Below, one piece after another: positions 41,168-50,722 of a DNA stretch of 64,000 nucleotides. Location of the stretch: positions 62,001 to 126,000 of the forward strand of contig JBBKWF010000021.1 of assembly GCA_037968815.1 (NCBI GenBank), given 5' to 3'. The notes under the pieces are model-generated. The model worked only from the letters and a program-made list of their open reading frames with translations. It made no database searches and had not been told where the DNA came from. Source of the stretch: Pseudopedobacter sp037968815. GTDB taxonomy: Bacteria; Bacteroidota; Bacteroidia; Sphingobacteriales; Sphingobacteriaceae. Positions within the stretch are counted from its first letter, which is position 1, and each line of letters begins with the position of its first letter. The position numbers and the translations under genes are program-made.

Positions 41168-41887
41168 CTAGGGGTTGAGGGTTTTATCTAGTTTTTTGTT
41201 TTTAAGATATGTTGCATAAGCCTTCTTTACGTAATTCATATCATCGTAGTAATTCCAATAAAGCACATCTTCTGCCTTTGGCCTATATAAATACATAAAT
41301 TCCACCAATTCCGAATCGGGTATTTCTATAGCTTTTCGGATCACGACTTCGTTAAAATGCCTATCTACCAAAGATTGTGAATTCTCCCGGTCAATATAAT
41401 TACCAAACTTTCTGGCATTATTGGCATCAGCACCTAAAAGTTCATGTAATGCCGTAAGTGGAGAAAAAATATAGGCTAGAATTGGAGGGTCGCCGTTATA
41501 AAAAACACCTTTACTTCGGTAACCGTCTAAAATTTCTTGCTGTTGTTTCGCTTTGCTCTGCTCTTTTATCACCACCTCATTTAAAGCAATGGCTTTGCTT
41601 AAATAGATGACTAAGTTCTGTTTCGCAACAATAGCTTTTTGAGTCTCTTCATAATTGTTTTTACTAAACAATAGTGTATCGCCAACGCTTACCTCAAGTT
41701 CAAAATTCCCCCATTCATCAGTTTTAGTATTCACCGAGCTGTTCTTATTAGATACATTGACTTGCTCAATTCTGCTAGCACTACCTTTTTGGAACACCAA
41801 GCCTTTTATTGTGAAACTCTGCTGTGCATTGGCAAAATAGCCAGACAGAATTAGACTAATCAATGTAAAAAGACTTTTTGAGTTCAT
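41168..41887 (-). CDS. Secreted protein with carboxypeptidase-regulatory-like domain
   Basis: The 239-residue protein has a signal peptide (ending GYFANAQ). Residues about 22-100 form the CarboxypepD_reg-like beta-sandwich (FTIKGLVFQKGSASRIEQVN, TKTDEWGNFELEVSVGDTLL, VIYLSKAIALNEVVI) also found at the N-terminus of SusC-type receptors. Residues about 105-235 (ILDGYRSKGVFYNGDPPILA, SPLTALHELLG, DVLYWNYYDDMNYVKKAY) form a helical tail that recurs in small Bacteroidota envelope proteins. The gene stands alone, convergent with the glycosyltransferase and divergent from argH. Function is unknown. Confidence 0.8.
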   Translation of the reverse strand: MNSKSLFTLISLILSGYFANAQQSFTIKGLVFQKGSASRIEQVNVSNKNSSVNTKTDEWGNFELEVSVGDTLLFSKNNYEETQKAIVAKQNLVIYLSKAIALNEVVIKEQSKAKQQQEILDGYRSKGVFYNGDPPILAYIFSPLTALHELLGADANNARKFGNYIDRENSQSLVDRHFNEVVIRKAIEIPDSELVEFMYLYRPKAEDVLYWNYYDDMNYVKKAYATYLKNKKLDKTLNP

Positions 41888-42050
41888 AAGATGGTTAAAG
41901 ATGGCAAATCTTTTCTAGTCAGATTAAAATTTAGAATATTTTAACATTTAGGACTAAGCTACCTGAGTATAACTGATCCTTATAAATGAGACTATTTTAT
42001 TGATTATAGCACAAAACCAACAAATCAGTTCTATCATTTTTATAAAAACC

Positions 42051-42058
42051 TATATTTG
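42051..42058 (+). promoter_or_regulatory. argH -7 promoter element
   Basis: TATATTTG matches TAnnTTTG perfectly, 29 bp upstream of the argH start codon. No clear -33 TTG is seen at the right spacing. Confidence 0.6.
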
Positions 42059-42087
42059 CAATCAAATATTAAAAAGCAAATAGTAAT

Positions 42088-43419
42088 ATGAAACTTTGGC
42101 AAAAAGAAACCTCCACCAATCAACAAGTAGATAATTTTACCGTAGGGCAAGACAGGGAAATGGATTTATTATTAGCTCCGTTTGATGTTTTAGGGTCTTT
42201 GGCACATACGCAAATGCTAGAAAGTATTGGTTTAATGACCGCCGAGGATTTAAAGGAAATACAAAAAGAGCTAAAAAATATTTACCAGCAGATACAGTCC
42301 GGTGATTTTACAATTGAAGATGGGGTAGAGGATGTGCACTCGCAAGTAGAAATGCTTTTAACTCAAAAACTAGGAGAGGCAGGAAAAAAAATTCATAGCG
42401 GTCGTTCTCGTAATGACCAGGTTTTGGTTGATCTAAAACTGTTTTTTAGAGTTCAAATACAAGAAATGGTACTTTCTACCCAAGAACTCTTTAACCTTTT
42501 AACCAAATTAGCAGAAGAACATAAAGAGAAACTGATGCCAGGTTATACGCACCTGCAAATTGCTATGCCATCATCATTTGGTTTGTGGTTTGGTGCTTAC
42601 GCCGAAAGTTTGGTTGACGATTTAGAGCTGATGCTAGCCGCTTTTAAAATTTGTAATAAAAATCCACTAGGTTCTGCAGCTGGTTATGGTTCTTCGTTTC
42701 CGTTGAATCGTAAAATGACCACAGATTTATTAGGCTTTAACACCTTGAACTATAATGTGGTTTATGCGCAGATGGGTCGTGGTAAAACAGAACGTATTCT
42801 ATCGCAAGCAATGTCTTCAATTGCTGCAACACTAAATAAAATGGCTATGGACGCCTGCTTATTTACAAACCAAAACTTTGGTTTCATTACCTTCCCGGAT
42901 GAGTTGACTACTGGTAGCAGCATTATGCCACACAAAAAAAATCCAGATGTTTGGGAACTTATCCGTGGGCGTAGCAATCAATTGCAGGCATTGCCAAACC
43001 AAATTATGTTGCTTACCACTAATTTGCCATCTGGCTACCATCGTGATATGCAATTGCAGAAAGAAACTTTATTCCCAGCCTTCCAAAGCTTAATGGCTTG
43101 CTTGGATATGTCTAAACTGATGCTGAAAAACATCAAAATCAAAGACAATATTTTGGACGATGCAAAGTATCAATACCTATTTTCTGTAGAAGAGGTTAAC
43201 AAGCTAGTATTGGCAGGTACTCCGTTTAGGGAGGCTTACAAAAAAGTAGGGATGGATATTGAAGCAGGTGATTTTGGTGGAAAATACGAGATCAACCATA
43301 CACACGAAGGAAGCATTGGAAACCTAAACTTGGCTGATGTTAGCCAGTTGATGGAAAAAGTAATTAGTGAATTTGGCTTTGATGATGTGGAGAAGGCTAT
43401 AAAAAAGCTTTTAGTATAA
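42088..43419 (+). CDS. argH: Argininosuccinate lyase
   Basis: The 443-residue protein is a fumarase/aspartase-superfamily enzyme, slightly shorter than the common 460. Signatures: EDVHSQVEMLLTQKLGEAGKKIHSGRSRNDQ, GYTHLQIAMPSSFGLW, NPLGSAAGYGSSFPLNR and the superfamily signature GSSIMPHKKNPD that carries the catalytic Ser loop. It splits argininosuccinate into arginine and fumarate, the last step of arginine synthesis. No other arg genes are near; it has its own -7 element and appears to be transcribed alone. Confidence 0.97.
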   Translation: MKLWQKETSTNQQVDNFTVGQDREMDLLLAPFDVLGSLAHTQMLESIGLMTAEDLKEIQKELKNIYQQIQSGDFTIEDGVEDVHSQVEMLLTQKLGEAGKKIHSGRSRNDQVLVDLKLFFRVQIQEMVLSTQELFNLLTKLAEEHKEKLMPGYTHLQIAMPSSFGLWFGAYAESLVDDLELMLAAFKICNKNPLGSAAGYGSSFPLNRKMTTDLLGFNTLNYNVVYAQMGRGKTERILSQAMSSIAATLNKMAMDACLFTNQNFGFITFPDELTTGSSIMPHKKNPDVWELIRGRSNQLQALPNQIMLLTTNLPSGYHRDMQLQKETLFPAFQSLMACLDMSKLMLKNIKIKDNILDDAKYQYLFSVEEVNKLVLAGTPFREAYKKVGMDIEAGDFGGKYEINHTHEGSIGNLNLADVSQLMEKVISEFGFDDVEKAIKKLLV

Positions 43420-43595
43420 GCTGTTTTATACCTTATAAACAATAAAACCCTTTTACGCAATGATGTATAGCTTTATGTTTTTATGACTATGCACATCCAA
43501 AATGGTATAAGGTAAAAATATAGGCTTAAAGCGGCTGAGAGAGTATCCTTTTTATTATTTAGAATATTTCTAAATTATTAAAATTGGTCATCAAA

Positions 43596-43628
43596 TTGTC
43601 AGCCACACCGTAAATAATTATACTTTTG
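43596..43628 (+). promoter_or_regulatory. Promoter of the act-cox operon
   Basis: A perfect -7 element TACTTTTG (43621-43628) with TTG at 43596-43598, 22 bp upstream, fits the Bacteroidota -33/-7 promoter. It lies about 80 bp before the actA start and is the only good promoter seen before the long respiratory gene run. Confidence 0.7.
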
Positions 43629-43710
43629 TGATTCAAAAATGGGACAGGTATGTTTAAATGTCAACATTTTTATAATCTTAATATTTTAATTTTTGTATAA
43701 CAAACTCAAT

Positions 43711-45042
43711 ATGAGAAACTTCTCATCTCATTTTAGAAGCTTATTAAAGCCGATAGCTCTGGCGACTGTCATCGCAGTAAGTGCTATTAATCTAACTTTT
43801 GGTCAGGCAACTCCAGCAGATTCAACTGCAGTTGCAGCACCATCATCTGGTCCTTCCGGAGATGCTGCTGCTGGTGAAGCATTGTTTAAGTCAAATTGCG
43901 GTGCTTGTCACGCAATAGATAAACGTGTTTTAGGTCCAGCAATGGCCGGCATAAACGAAAGACAAAGTAATGAATGGCTACATAAGTGGATTAAAAACTC
44001 TTCAGCGTTAATTGCTTCTGGAGATAAAGACGCAGTTGCTATTTTTGAGGAATACAACAAGGTAGCAATGCCTGGTTTCCCTCAGTTAAGTGATACTGAT
44101 ATCGACGATATTTTAACTTACGTTAAAGAGGCAGGTGCTAAAAAAGCAGAAACTGCGGTTGTTGCTGGTAGTGCTCCTGTTGAAACAGGTGTAAGTGGCT
44201 TTATGATTATAGGACTTATTGCTGTTGTTTTAATTGCATTTTTAGTAATTGTAGTTTTAAACAGGGTAATCGGTACTTTAGAGCGCTTACTGATTAAAAG
44301 AGAAGAGCAAGGCGAAGTAGCTACTGAAGAAGAAGTTGTAGGCGAAGAAAAAGATAAGTTTGCGGTAGTTAAAAACCTAGCTAAAAACAAAAAATTTGTA
44401 TTCTTTGTGGTGTTAGCGTTATTAGTAACTCTAGGATCATTTGGCTACATGGACTTATGGAATACAGGTATTCAACAAGGTTACCAACCGGTACAGCCAA
44501 TTAAGTTCTCTCACCAATTACACGCAGGAACTAATCAAATTGATTGTCAGTATTGCCACTCTGGTGCTTGGAAATCTAAAAATGCAACTATCCCGTCTTT
44601 AAATGTTTGTATGAACTGTCACAAATATGTACAGGCAACAGATAATTACAACGGAGAAATTTCTCCAGAAATCCAAAAAATTTACTCAGCATTGGATTAT
44701 AATCCTGAAACTCAGAAGTACGGACCAAACACCCGTCCAATTGAATGGATTAGAATTCACAACCTTCCTGATTTAGCTTATTTCAATCACTCTCAACACG
44801 TTAAGGTAGCGGGTATTGATTGTCAAAAATGTCACGGTCCTATTCAGGAAATGGCGGAAGTTTATCAATATGCTCCTTTAACAATGAAATGGTGTATCAA
44901 CTGTCATAAAGAAACAGAAGTGAACTCAAAAGGTAACGCTTATTATGATAAGGTGATTGCAGCACATGAGCAGATTAAAAAAGGTGAAAAAGTGACAGCT
45001 GCAGTGTTAGGTGGTTTAGAGTGTGGCAAGTGTCATTATTAA
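43711..45042 (+). CDS. actA: Alternative complex III subunit A, hexaheme (monoheme cytochrome c fused to pentaheme ActA)
   Basis: The ATG at 43711 (443 residues) is preferred over an in-frame TTG 18 bp upstream and gives a clean signal peptide ending LTFGQ. Six CxxCH heme motifs are present: CGACH (Cys 63/66) in an N-terminal monoheme domain with a candidate Met ligand in AMPGFPQL, then CQYCH, CMNCH, CQKCH, CINCH and CGKCH after two hydrophobic segments (about 155-180 and 225-245). The C-terminal part equals the pentaheme ActA of alternative complex III. It passes electrons from menaquinol oxidation to the terminal oxidase on the periplasmic side. First gene of the operon. Confidence 0.93.
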   Translation: MRNFSSHFRSLLKPIALATVIAVSAINLTFGQATPADSTAVAAPSSGPSGDAAAGEALFKSNCGACHAIDKRVLGPAMAGINERQSNEWLHKWIKNSSALIASGDKDAVAIFEEYNKVAMPGFPQLSDTDIDDILTYVKEAGAKKAETAVVAGSAPVETGVSGFMIIGLIAVVLIAFLVIVVLNRVIGTLERLLIKREEQGEVATEEEVVGEEKDKFAVVKNLAKNKKFVFFVVLALLVTLGSFGYMDLWNTGIQQGYQPVQPIKFSHQLHAGTNQIDCQYCHSGAWKSKNATIPSLNVCMNCHKYVQATDNYNGEISPEIQKIYSALDYNPETQKYGPNTRPIEWIRIHNLPDLAYFNHSQHVKVAGIDCQKCHGPIQEMAEVYQYAPLTMKWCINCHKETEVNSKGNAYYDKVIAAHEQIKKGEKVTAAVLGGLECGKCHY

Positions 45043-45079
45043 TAATTAGAATAAACAATTACAGTCTTATATAGCTTAA

Positions 45080-48000
45080 ATGGAAAGCACAAAGAAATAT
45101 TGGAAAGGTTTAGAGGAAGTAAACAATACTCCTGAATTCGCGGAACATAGTAAAAACGAATTTGCCGAGCCGATTCCTGTAGAAGAACTATTAGAAGGTA
45201 GCGGGTTAAACTCTGTTGCTCCTCGTAGAGATTTTTTAAAGGCCATGGGTTTTGGATTAGGAGCGGTAAGTTTAGCGGCATGTAATGTTGCACCGGTTCA
45301 AAAATCAATCCCTTATTTAATTAAGCCAGAAGAGGTTACTCCAGGTATTCCTAACTACTACGCTTCTAGTTATAAAGGCGGAAGTATTGTGGTTAAAACC
45401 AGAGAAGGTCGCCCAATTAAAGTTGAAGGAAACCCATCTTGTTTAATTAATCAAGGCGGTTTAAATGCTCAAGCACAAGCTGCGGTTTTAGACCTTTATG
45501 ATATATCTAAACTAAAAGGCCCTTTAAAAGGTGGTGCAGATTATTTGTGGGAAGATGTTGATTCTTACGTAAAACGCGAACTTTCAAAAGTACAAGCTTC
45601 TGGAAAAGCAATCGCTTTGGTTACTTCAACAGTTAATAGCCCATCAACAAAAGCAGTTATTGCTGAGTTCTCTTCGCAATACCCAGCTACAAAACAAGTA
45701 ACTCTTGATGCAGTATCATACTCAGGTATGATTACAGCAAACGAATCGAGTTTTGGTAAAGCTGTTTTACCTCAATACCGTTTTGATAAAGCAAGTGTAA
45801 TTGTAAGTTTTGGAGCAGATTTCTTAGGAAGCTGGATTTCTCCAACGCAATTTACTAAGCAATATGTAAGCAACCGTAGCATGGCATCTTTAAGTCAAAA
45901 GAAGATGTCCAGACATATTCAGTTTGAAACTGGATTAAGCATGACGGGTACTAACGCAGATTCAAGAATTGCAATTAAGCCATCAGAAGAAGGCGCTGCA
46001 ATTTTGAGTTTATATGCAGAGGTAACTGGTACAGCTGTAAACGGTGCTAGTTTAACAAATAACGCGGCTAATGCGGCAATCAAATTAGCAGCTAAAGAAT
46101 TATTGGCAGCTAAAGGCGTCGCTTTGGTGGTTGCTGGTTCAAACAGTGTAGCTACACAGACAGTAATAAATGCTATCAATAGTTTCTTAGGTAGCTACGG
46201 AACAACAATAGATTTAGACAATCCTTCTTACCAGTTTGCTGGTAAAGATGAAGATTTCACAATGCTTTTGGCTGATATTAAAGCTGATAGAGTAGGGGCA
46301 GTTTTGTTTTTAGACGCTAATCCTGTTTATAGTCATCCTTTAGCAAAAGAATTTGCAGAAGCAATTAAGAAAGTTGATTTAACAGTATCGTTTGCTGATA
46401 GACAAGATGAAACAGCTTCTCTATGTAAAGTTGTTGCACCAAACCATAACTTCTTAGAAGCTTGGGGCGATGAAAATGCAACTGAAGGTTTTTATACTTT
46501 GGTACAGCCAACTATCAACCCAATTTACAATACCCGTCAGGCTGAGTTAAGTTTGTTGATTTGGGCTAATTATCCAAATCAAGATTACTATGCTTTTGTT
46601 AGAAATAACTGGGAGAAATCAGTTTTAGCAACATCTGGCAAAAAGTGGGATGATGTTTTACAAAACGGTTTTGTTTCTTTACCTGCTAAATCAGGCGGAG
46701 CTTATACTTTTAGTGGAACAATTGACGCTAATGAGGTATTAAAGCAAAGTAAAGCACTTGCAAAAGATATTGAGTTACATATTTACCAATCTGTTGGAAT
46801 CGGAACTGGAGCGCAAGCTAATAACCCTTTCTTACAAGAAATGCCAGATCCGGTAACTAAAGTAACTTGGGACAATTACGCTGCTATTAACCCTAAATTT
46901 GCTCAATCTTTAGGTTTAAAACAGTTTGATGTTGTAACCATCAAAACTGATAAATATAGTGTTGATTTACCTGTATTGCATCAGCCAGGACAAGCGCAAG
47001 GAACTATTTCTGTAGCGGTTGGTTATGGTAGAACAAAAGCAGGTAAAGTTGGAGACAACGTTGGTCAAAATGTTTACCCTTTCATTACTTACAATCAAGG
47101 TTCTGCAAATTTCGCAAACACTGTTACCGTAAGTAATACTGGTAGATATGATGAGTTGGCTTTAACGCAAACTCACCAAACTATTGAAGGCAGAAATATT
47201 ATCCGCGAAACTACTTTTGCAGAATACAAAAAAGATCCTGCACACGGAAGCGGTAATAACGACGAGAAACACCCAACATACGATTTATGGGGTAAATACG
47301 ATCAACCAGGACATAACTGGGTGATGGCAATTGACTTAAATGCTTGTACCGGTTGTGGTGCTTGTATTGTAGCTTGTAATGCTGAAAATAACGTTCCTGT
47401 TGTAGGTAAGGATGAAGTTCGTCGTCGTAGAGAGATGCACTGGATTCGTATTGATAGATACTATACTTTTGAAGAAGAGGGTGCTAAATTAACTAAGGAA
47501 CACGATATCGTTGAAATACAAGGAACAATGGAGAATGTGTCTGTTGTACATCAACCAATGATGTGCCAACACTGTGACCATGCACCTTGTGAAACTGTTT
47601 GCCCAGTATTAGCAACTGTACACTCAACAGAAGGTTTAAACCACATGGCTTATAACCGTTGTGTAGGTACAAGATATTGTGCGAATAACTGTCCTTATAA
47701 AGTACGTCGTTTTAACTGGTTTAACTACTGGAACGATTCTCGTTTCGATAACTATTTAAATAATGAGTTCACACAATTGGTATTAAATCCAGATGTTACC
47801 ACACGTTCTCGTGGTGTAATGGAAAAATGCTCTATGTGTATTCAGCGTATCCAAACAGGTAAGTTAGAAGCTAAAATGGATAAGAGAGTATTGGCAGATG
47901 GAGATGTTAAAGTTGCTTGTCAGCAAACTTGTCCGGCTAATGCAATCGTATTTGGAGATGCAAACGATCCTAACTCTGAGGTATCAAAAGCGTTGAAAAA

Positions 48001-48094
48001 CGAAAGAACTTACTACGTATTAGAAGAGTTGAACGTACAACCAGGAGTTGGTTACATGACAAAAATTACTAATACAGGATCTCAAGAAGCTTAA
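45080..48094 (+). CDS. actB: Alternative complex III iron-sulfur subunit B (molybdopterin-like plus ferredoxin domains)
   Basis: The 1004-residue protein combines an N-terminal molybdopterin-oxidoreductase-like half with a C-terminal ferredoxin half. A Tat-type motif (APRRDFLKAMGFGLG) directs folded export. In the C-terminal part four Cys sets are visible: CTGCGACIVACNAENNVPV (about 755), CQHCDHAPCETVCP, CVGTRYCANNCPYKVRRF and CSMCIQRI with CQQTCPANAIVFG (about 916-950), as expected for three 4Fe-4S and one 3Fe-4S cluster. The Mo-like half is known to lack cofactor in characterised complexes. It sits between ActA and ActC on the periplasmic face. Confidence 0.95.
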   Translation: MESTKKYWKGLEEVNNTPEFAEHSKNEFAEPIPVEELLEGSGLNSVAPRRDFLKAMGFGLGAVSLAACNVAPVQKSIPYLIKPEEVTPGIPNYYASSYKGGSIVVKTREGRPIKVEGNPSCLINQGGLNAQAQAAVLDLYDISKLKGPLKGGADYLWEDVDSYVKRELSKVQASGKAIALVTSTVNSPSTKAVIAEFSSQYPATKQVTLDAVSYSGMITANESSFGKAVLPQYRFDKASVIVSFGADFLGSWISPTQFTKQYVSNRSMASLSQKKMSRHIQFETGLSMTGTNADSRIAIKPSEEGAAILSLYAEVTGTAVNGASLTNNAANAAIKLAAKELLAAKGVALVVAGSNSVATQTVINAINSFLGSYGTTIDLDNPSYQFAGKDEDFTMLLADIKADRVGAVLFLDANPVYSHPLAKEFAEAIKKVDLTVSFADRQDETASLCKVVAPNHNFLEAWGDENATEGFYTLVQPTINPIYNTRQAELSLLIWANYPNQDYYAFVRNNWEKSVLATSGKKWDDVLQNGFVSLPAKSGGAYTFSGTIDANEVLKQSKALAKDIELHIYQSVGIGTGAQANNPFLQEMPDPVTKVTWDNYAAINPKFAQSLGLKQFDVVTIKTDKYSVDLPVLHQPGQAQGTISVAVGYGRTKAGKVGDNVGQNVYPFITYNQGSANFANTVTVSNTGRYDELALTQTHQTIEGRNIIRETTFAEYKKDPAHGSGNNDEKHPTYDLWGKYDQPGHNWVMAIDLNACTGCGACIVACNAENNVPVVGKDEVRRRREMHWIRIDRYYTFEEEGAKLTKEHDIVEIQGTMENVSVVHQPMMCQHCDHAPCETVCPVLATVHSTEGLNHMAYNRCVGTRYCANNCPYKVRRFNWFNYWNDSRFDNYLNNEFTQLVLNPDVTTRSRGVMEKCSMCIQRIQTGKLEAKMDKRVLADGDVKVACQQTCPANAIVFGDANDPNSEVSKALKNERTYYVLEELNVQPGVGYMTKITNTGSQEA

Positions 48095-48117
48095 TATTTA
48101 AAAATATAATTTAAGAT

Positions 48118-49590
48118 ATGTCATCTCATAACGAATCAATATTAAGAGAACCCCTAATTACCGGTAAAGATATCACGTATGCTAAAATTACGGATGATGT
48201 TTTATGGCCAGTAGAAAACAAGCCTAACAAAGCTTGGTGGATCGGGTTTATCGTATCAGCGATGGGCGCTTGCCTTTGGTTATTTGCTGTTAGTTATACA
48301 TTTTGGAACGGAATTGGAGCCTGGGGATTAAACAAGACAGTTGGCTGGGCTTGGGATATCACTGGTTTCGTTTGGTGGGTAGGTATTGGTCACGCCGGAA
48401 CATTAATTTCAGCAGTATTATTACTCTTCCGTCAAAACTGGAGAAATTCCATTAACAGATCTGCAGAGGCGATGACTATTTTCGCTGTAATCTGTGCGGC
48501 AACGTATGTTGTTTCTCACATGGGTCGTCCTTGGTTAGCTTACTGGCCATTGCCACTTCCAAATCAATTCGGGTCAATATGGGTTAACTTTAACTCTCCA
48601 TTAGTATGGGATGTTTTTGCTATCTCCACTTACTTTACAGTATCATTAGTTTTCTGGTATGTTGGTTTATTGCCAGATATCGCTTCTATTAGAGATAGAG
48701 CAACAGGCTTGCGCAGAAGAACTTACTCTGTTCTTTCTTTCGGATGGAACGGTTCTGTTAAATCTTGGCAACGTTTTGAAACTGTGTCATTAATTTTAGC
48801 AGGTATCGCTACACCATTGGTACTTTCTGTACACACAATTGTATCCATGGATTTTGCGACCTCTTTAATTCCAGGTTGGCATACTACAATTTTCCCTCCT
48901 TACTTTGTGGCTGGGGCAATTTTCTCTGGATTTGCGATGGTACAAACTTTACTATTGGTAACCAGAAAAGTATTAGGCTTAGAAAACTATATCACCATGT
49001 TCCATATCGAGTCAATGAATAAAATCATTGTACTTACAGGTTCAATTGTAGGTGTTGCATATTTATCGGAGTTCTTTATTGCATGGTATTCTGGTGTAGA
49101 GTATGAGCAGTATACTTTTATAACTCGTTTTACTGGAGCATACTGGTGGGCAGGTTGTTTAATGTATGGCTGTAATGTTTTGATGCCACAGTTACTTTGG
49201 TTCAAAAAAATCAGAACAAATATTGCTATCTCTTGGTGTTTATCTATTGTGGTGAATATCGGTATGTGGTTTGAGCGTTTTGTAATTATCGTAATCTCCT
49301 TACACAGAGATTACTTGCCATCAAGTTGGGCAATGTTTTATCCTACTTGGGTAGATATATCAGTATTTATCGGTTCTATTGGACTATTCTTCACTTTGTT
49401 CTTATTATTTATCAGAGTGTTGCCTTCTGTTGCAATGGCAGAGGTAAGGTTATTGGTTAAATCTTCTTCTGAACAAGCTAAGAAGAAATTGATTGAAGAA
49501 GGTAAAGTGAACAAAGAAGAAGCTGACTACTATATTGATTCTTTGGGAGCATACGATAGTGTTGACCAGGCTGATTACGTAAAAAACTAA
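48118..49590 (+). CDS. actC: Alternative complex III quinol-oxidising membrane subunit C (NrfD/PsrC-like)
   Basis: The 490-residue protein is very hydrophobic with about ten membrane segments, of the NrfD/PsrC family. Recognisable blocks are WWIGFIVSAMGACLWLFAVSY, GIGHAGTLISAVLLLFRQNWRNSINR and SVHTIVSMDFATSLIPGWHTTIFPPYFVAGAIFSG, which hold the quinol-site His and Asp residues of the family. It binds menaquinol and passes electrons to the ActB clusters. It starts 23 bp after actB and ends 2 bp before actD. Confidence 0.94.
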   Translation: MSSHNESILREPLITGKDITYAKITDDVLWPVENKPNKAWWIGFIVSAMGACLWLFAVSYTFWNGIGAWGLNKTVGWAWDITGFVWWVGIGHAGTLISAVLLLFRQNWRNSINRSAEAMTIFAVICAATYVVSHMGRPWLAYWPLPLPNQFGSIWVNFNSPLVWDVFAISTYFTVSLVFWYVGLLPDIASIRDRATGLRRRTYSVLSFGWNGSVKSWQRFETVSLILAGIATPLVLSVHTIVSMDFATSLIPGWHTTIFPPYFVAGAIFSGFAMVQTLLLVTRKVLGLENYITMFHIESMNKIIVLTGSIVGVAYLSEFFIAWYSGVEYEQYTFITRFTGAYWWAGCLMYGCNVLMPQLLWFKKIRTNIAISWCLSIVVNIGMWFERFVIIVISLHRDYLPSSWAMFYPTWVDISVFIGSIGLFFTLFLLFIRVLPSVAMAEVRLLVKSSSEQAKKKLIEEGKVNKEEADYYIDSLGAYDSVDQADYVKN

Positions 49591-49592
49591 AC

Positions 49593-50129
49593 ATGAGCAA
49601 AATAAAATATATTTTAGGTCTATTTGACGATCCTGATCAAATGATGCATGGGATCGATAAATTGCAGGAGAGTAAAATTGGTATATACGATGTTTATACG
49701 CCAATGCCTATACACGGAATTGACGATAAATTAGGTGTAAAAAGAAGTAGATTAGGTATTGTTGCTTTTTGCTGCGGAATTACCGGTACTGCTACTGCCC
49801 TAACGTTAATGTGGTACACAATGGCTCATGATTGGCCAATGAATATTGGTGGTAAGCCAAACTTTGCACTAGCTAACTTTATACCAATTACATTTGAGTT
49901 AACGGTACTTTTTTGTGCATTGGGTATGGTGGCTGCATTCTTCTTTAGAACTCATTTGTTTCCAGGAAGAGCACCAAGAGTAATGGAATTTAGAGCTAGC
50001 TCTGATAGATTCGTAATCGCTATTGACGCAAGTACAATTACTGATAGTGTGCAGGTTGATAGTTTATTAAAAGAAGCGGGTGCTGTAGAAGTTAAGCACA
50101 ACGATAGAAAATATGTAAGTTATGAATAA
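49593..50129 (+). CDS. actD: Alternative complex III subunit D (DUF3341)
   Basis: The 178-residue DUF3341 protein has two membrane segments (about 55-80 and 95-120) flanked by soluble parts. YILGLFDDPDQMMHGIDKLQ opens it, and YDVYTPMPIHGIDDKLG and DWPMNIGGKPNFALANFIPITFELTVL are family-typical. It is an accessory membrane subunit of alternative complex III without cofactors. Its 3' end overlaps actE by 8 bp, which points to translational coupling. Confidence 0.93.
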   Translation: MSKIKYILGLFDDPDQMMHGIDKLQESKIGIYDVYTPMPIHGIDDKLGVKRSRLGIVAFCCGITGTATALTLMWYTMAHDWPMNIGGKPNFALANFIPITFELTVLFCALGMVAAFFFRTHLFPGRAPRVMEFRASSDRFVIAIDASTITDSVQVDSLLKEAGAVEVKHNDRKYVSYE

Positions 50130-50706
50130 GACAAGTATTTTTGGATTAGCATTTATAGCAATCTCCGTTGCTACCATATTCAGCTCATGCCAGGATAAAA
50201 GGAGCAGAGGTCTTGAATTTGCACCTAATATGTATTACCCAATAGCTTATAATCCTGATCAAAAAAATAAAAATTTTGAAAATGGAATTACAGCTCAGGT
50301 TCCACCTGCTGGTACAACACCAATTGGCTTTACAAGGTTTGATGAATTTCCTAATACAACTGAGGGTTATGAGGCAGCAAGTGCTTCTGTAGTAAACCCA
50401 CTTCCAGTTACTAAGGAAAACTTAGTTGAAGGTAAACAACTTTACGTAGCAATGTGTGGCCCATGCCATGGTGAAAAAGGTACTGGGAATGGTCATATTG
50501 TTGAGTTAGGTAAATACCCAGCTCCTCCATCTTTCCCTACTGGTAACTCTTCTAGAGGCGGTACAATGAAAGACTTAACCGATGGAAAAATATACCATAC
50601 AATCCAATACGGATTAAACTTAATGGGATCTTATGCATCTCAACTTTCACCTGAAGAAAGATGGAAAGTTGTAATGTATGTTCACGAATTACAAAACGGA
50701 CAATAA
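50122..50706 (+). CDS. actE: Alternative complex III monoheme cytochrome c lipoprotein subunit E
   Basis: The 194-residue protein has a lipoprotein signal (TIFSSCQDK) and one class I cytochrome c fold with CGPCHGEKGTGNG as heme site; a Met in YGLNLMGSYASQL is the likely sixth ligand. The conserved N-terminal segment GLEFAPNMYYPIAYNP is typical of ActE. It receives electrons from ActA or hands them on to the oxidase. The operon therefore encodes seven c-type hemes in all (six in ActA, one here). It overlaps actD at its start. Confidence 0.93.
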   Translation: MNKTSIFGLAFIAISVATIFSSCQDKRSRGLEFAPNMYYPIAYNPDQKNKNFENGITAQVPPAGTTPIGFTRFDEFPNTTEGYEAASASVVNPLPVTKENLVEGKQLYVAMCGPCHGEKGTGNGHIVELGKYPAPPSFPTGNSSRGGTMKDLTDGKIYHTIQYGLNLMGSYASQLSPEERWKVVMYVHELQNGQ

Positions 50707-50722
50707 TCGATTAAATAAAAAT

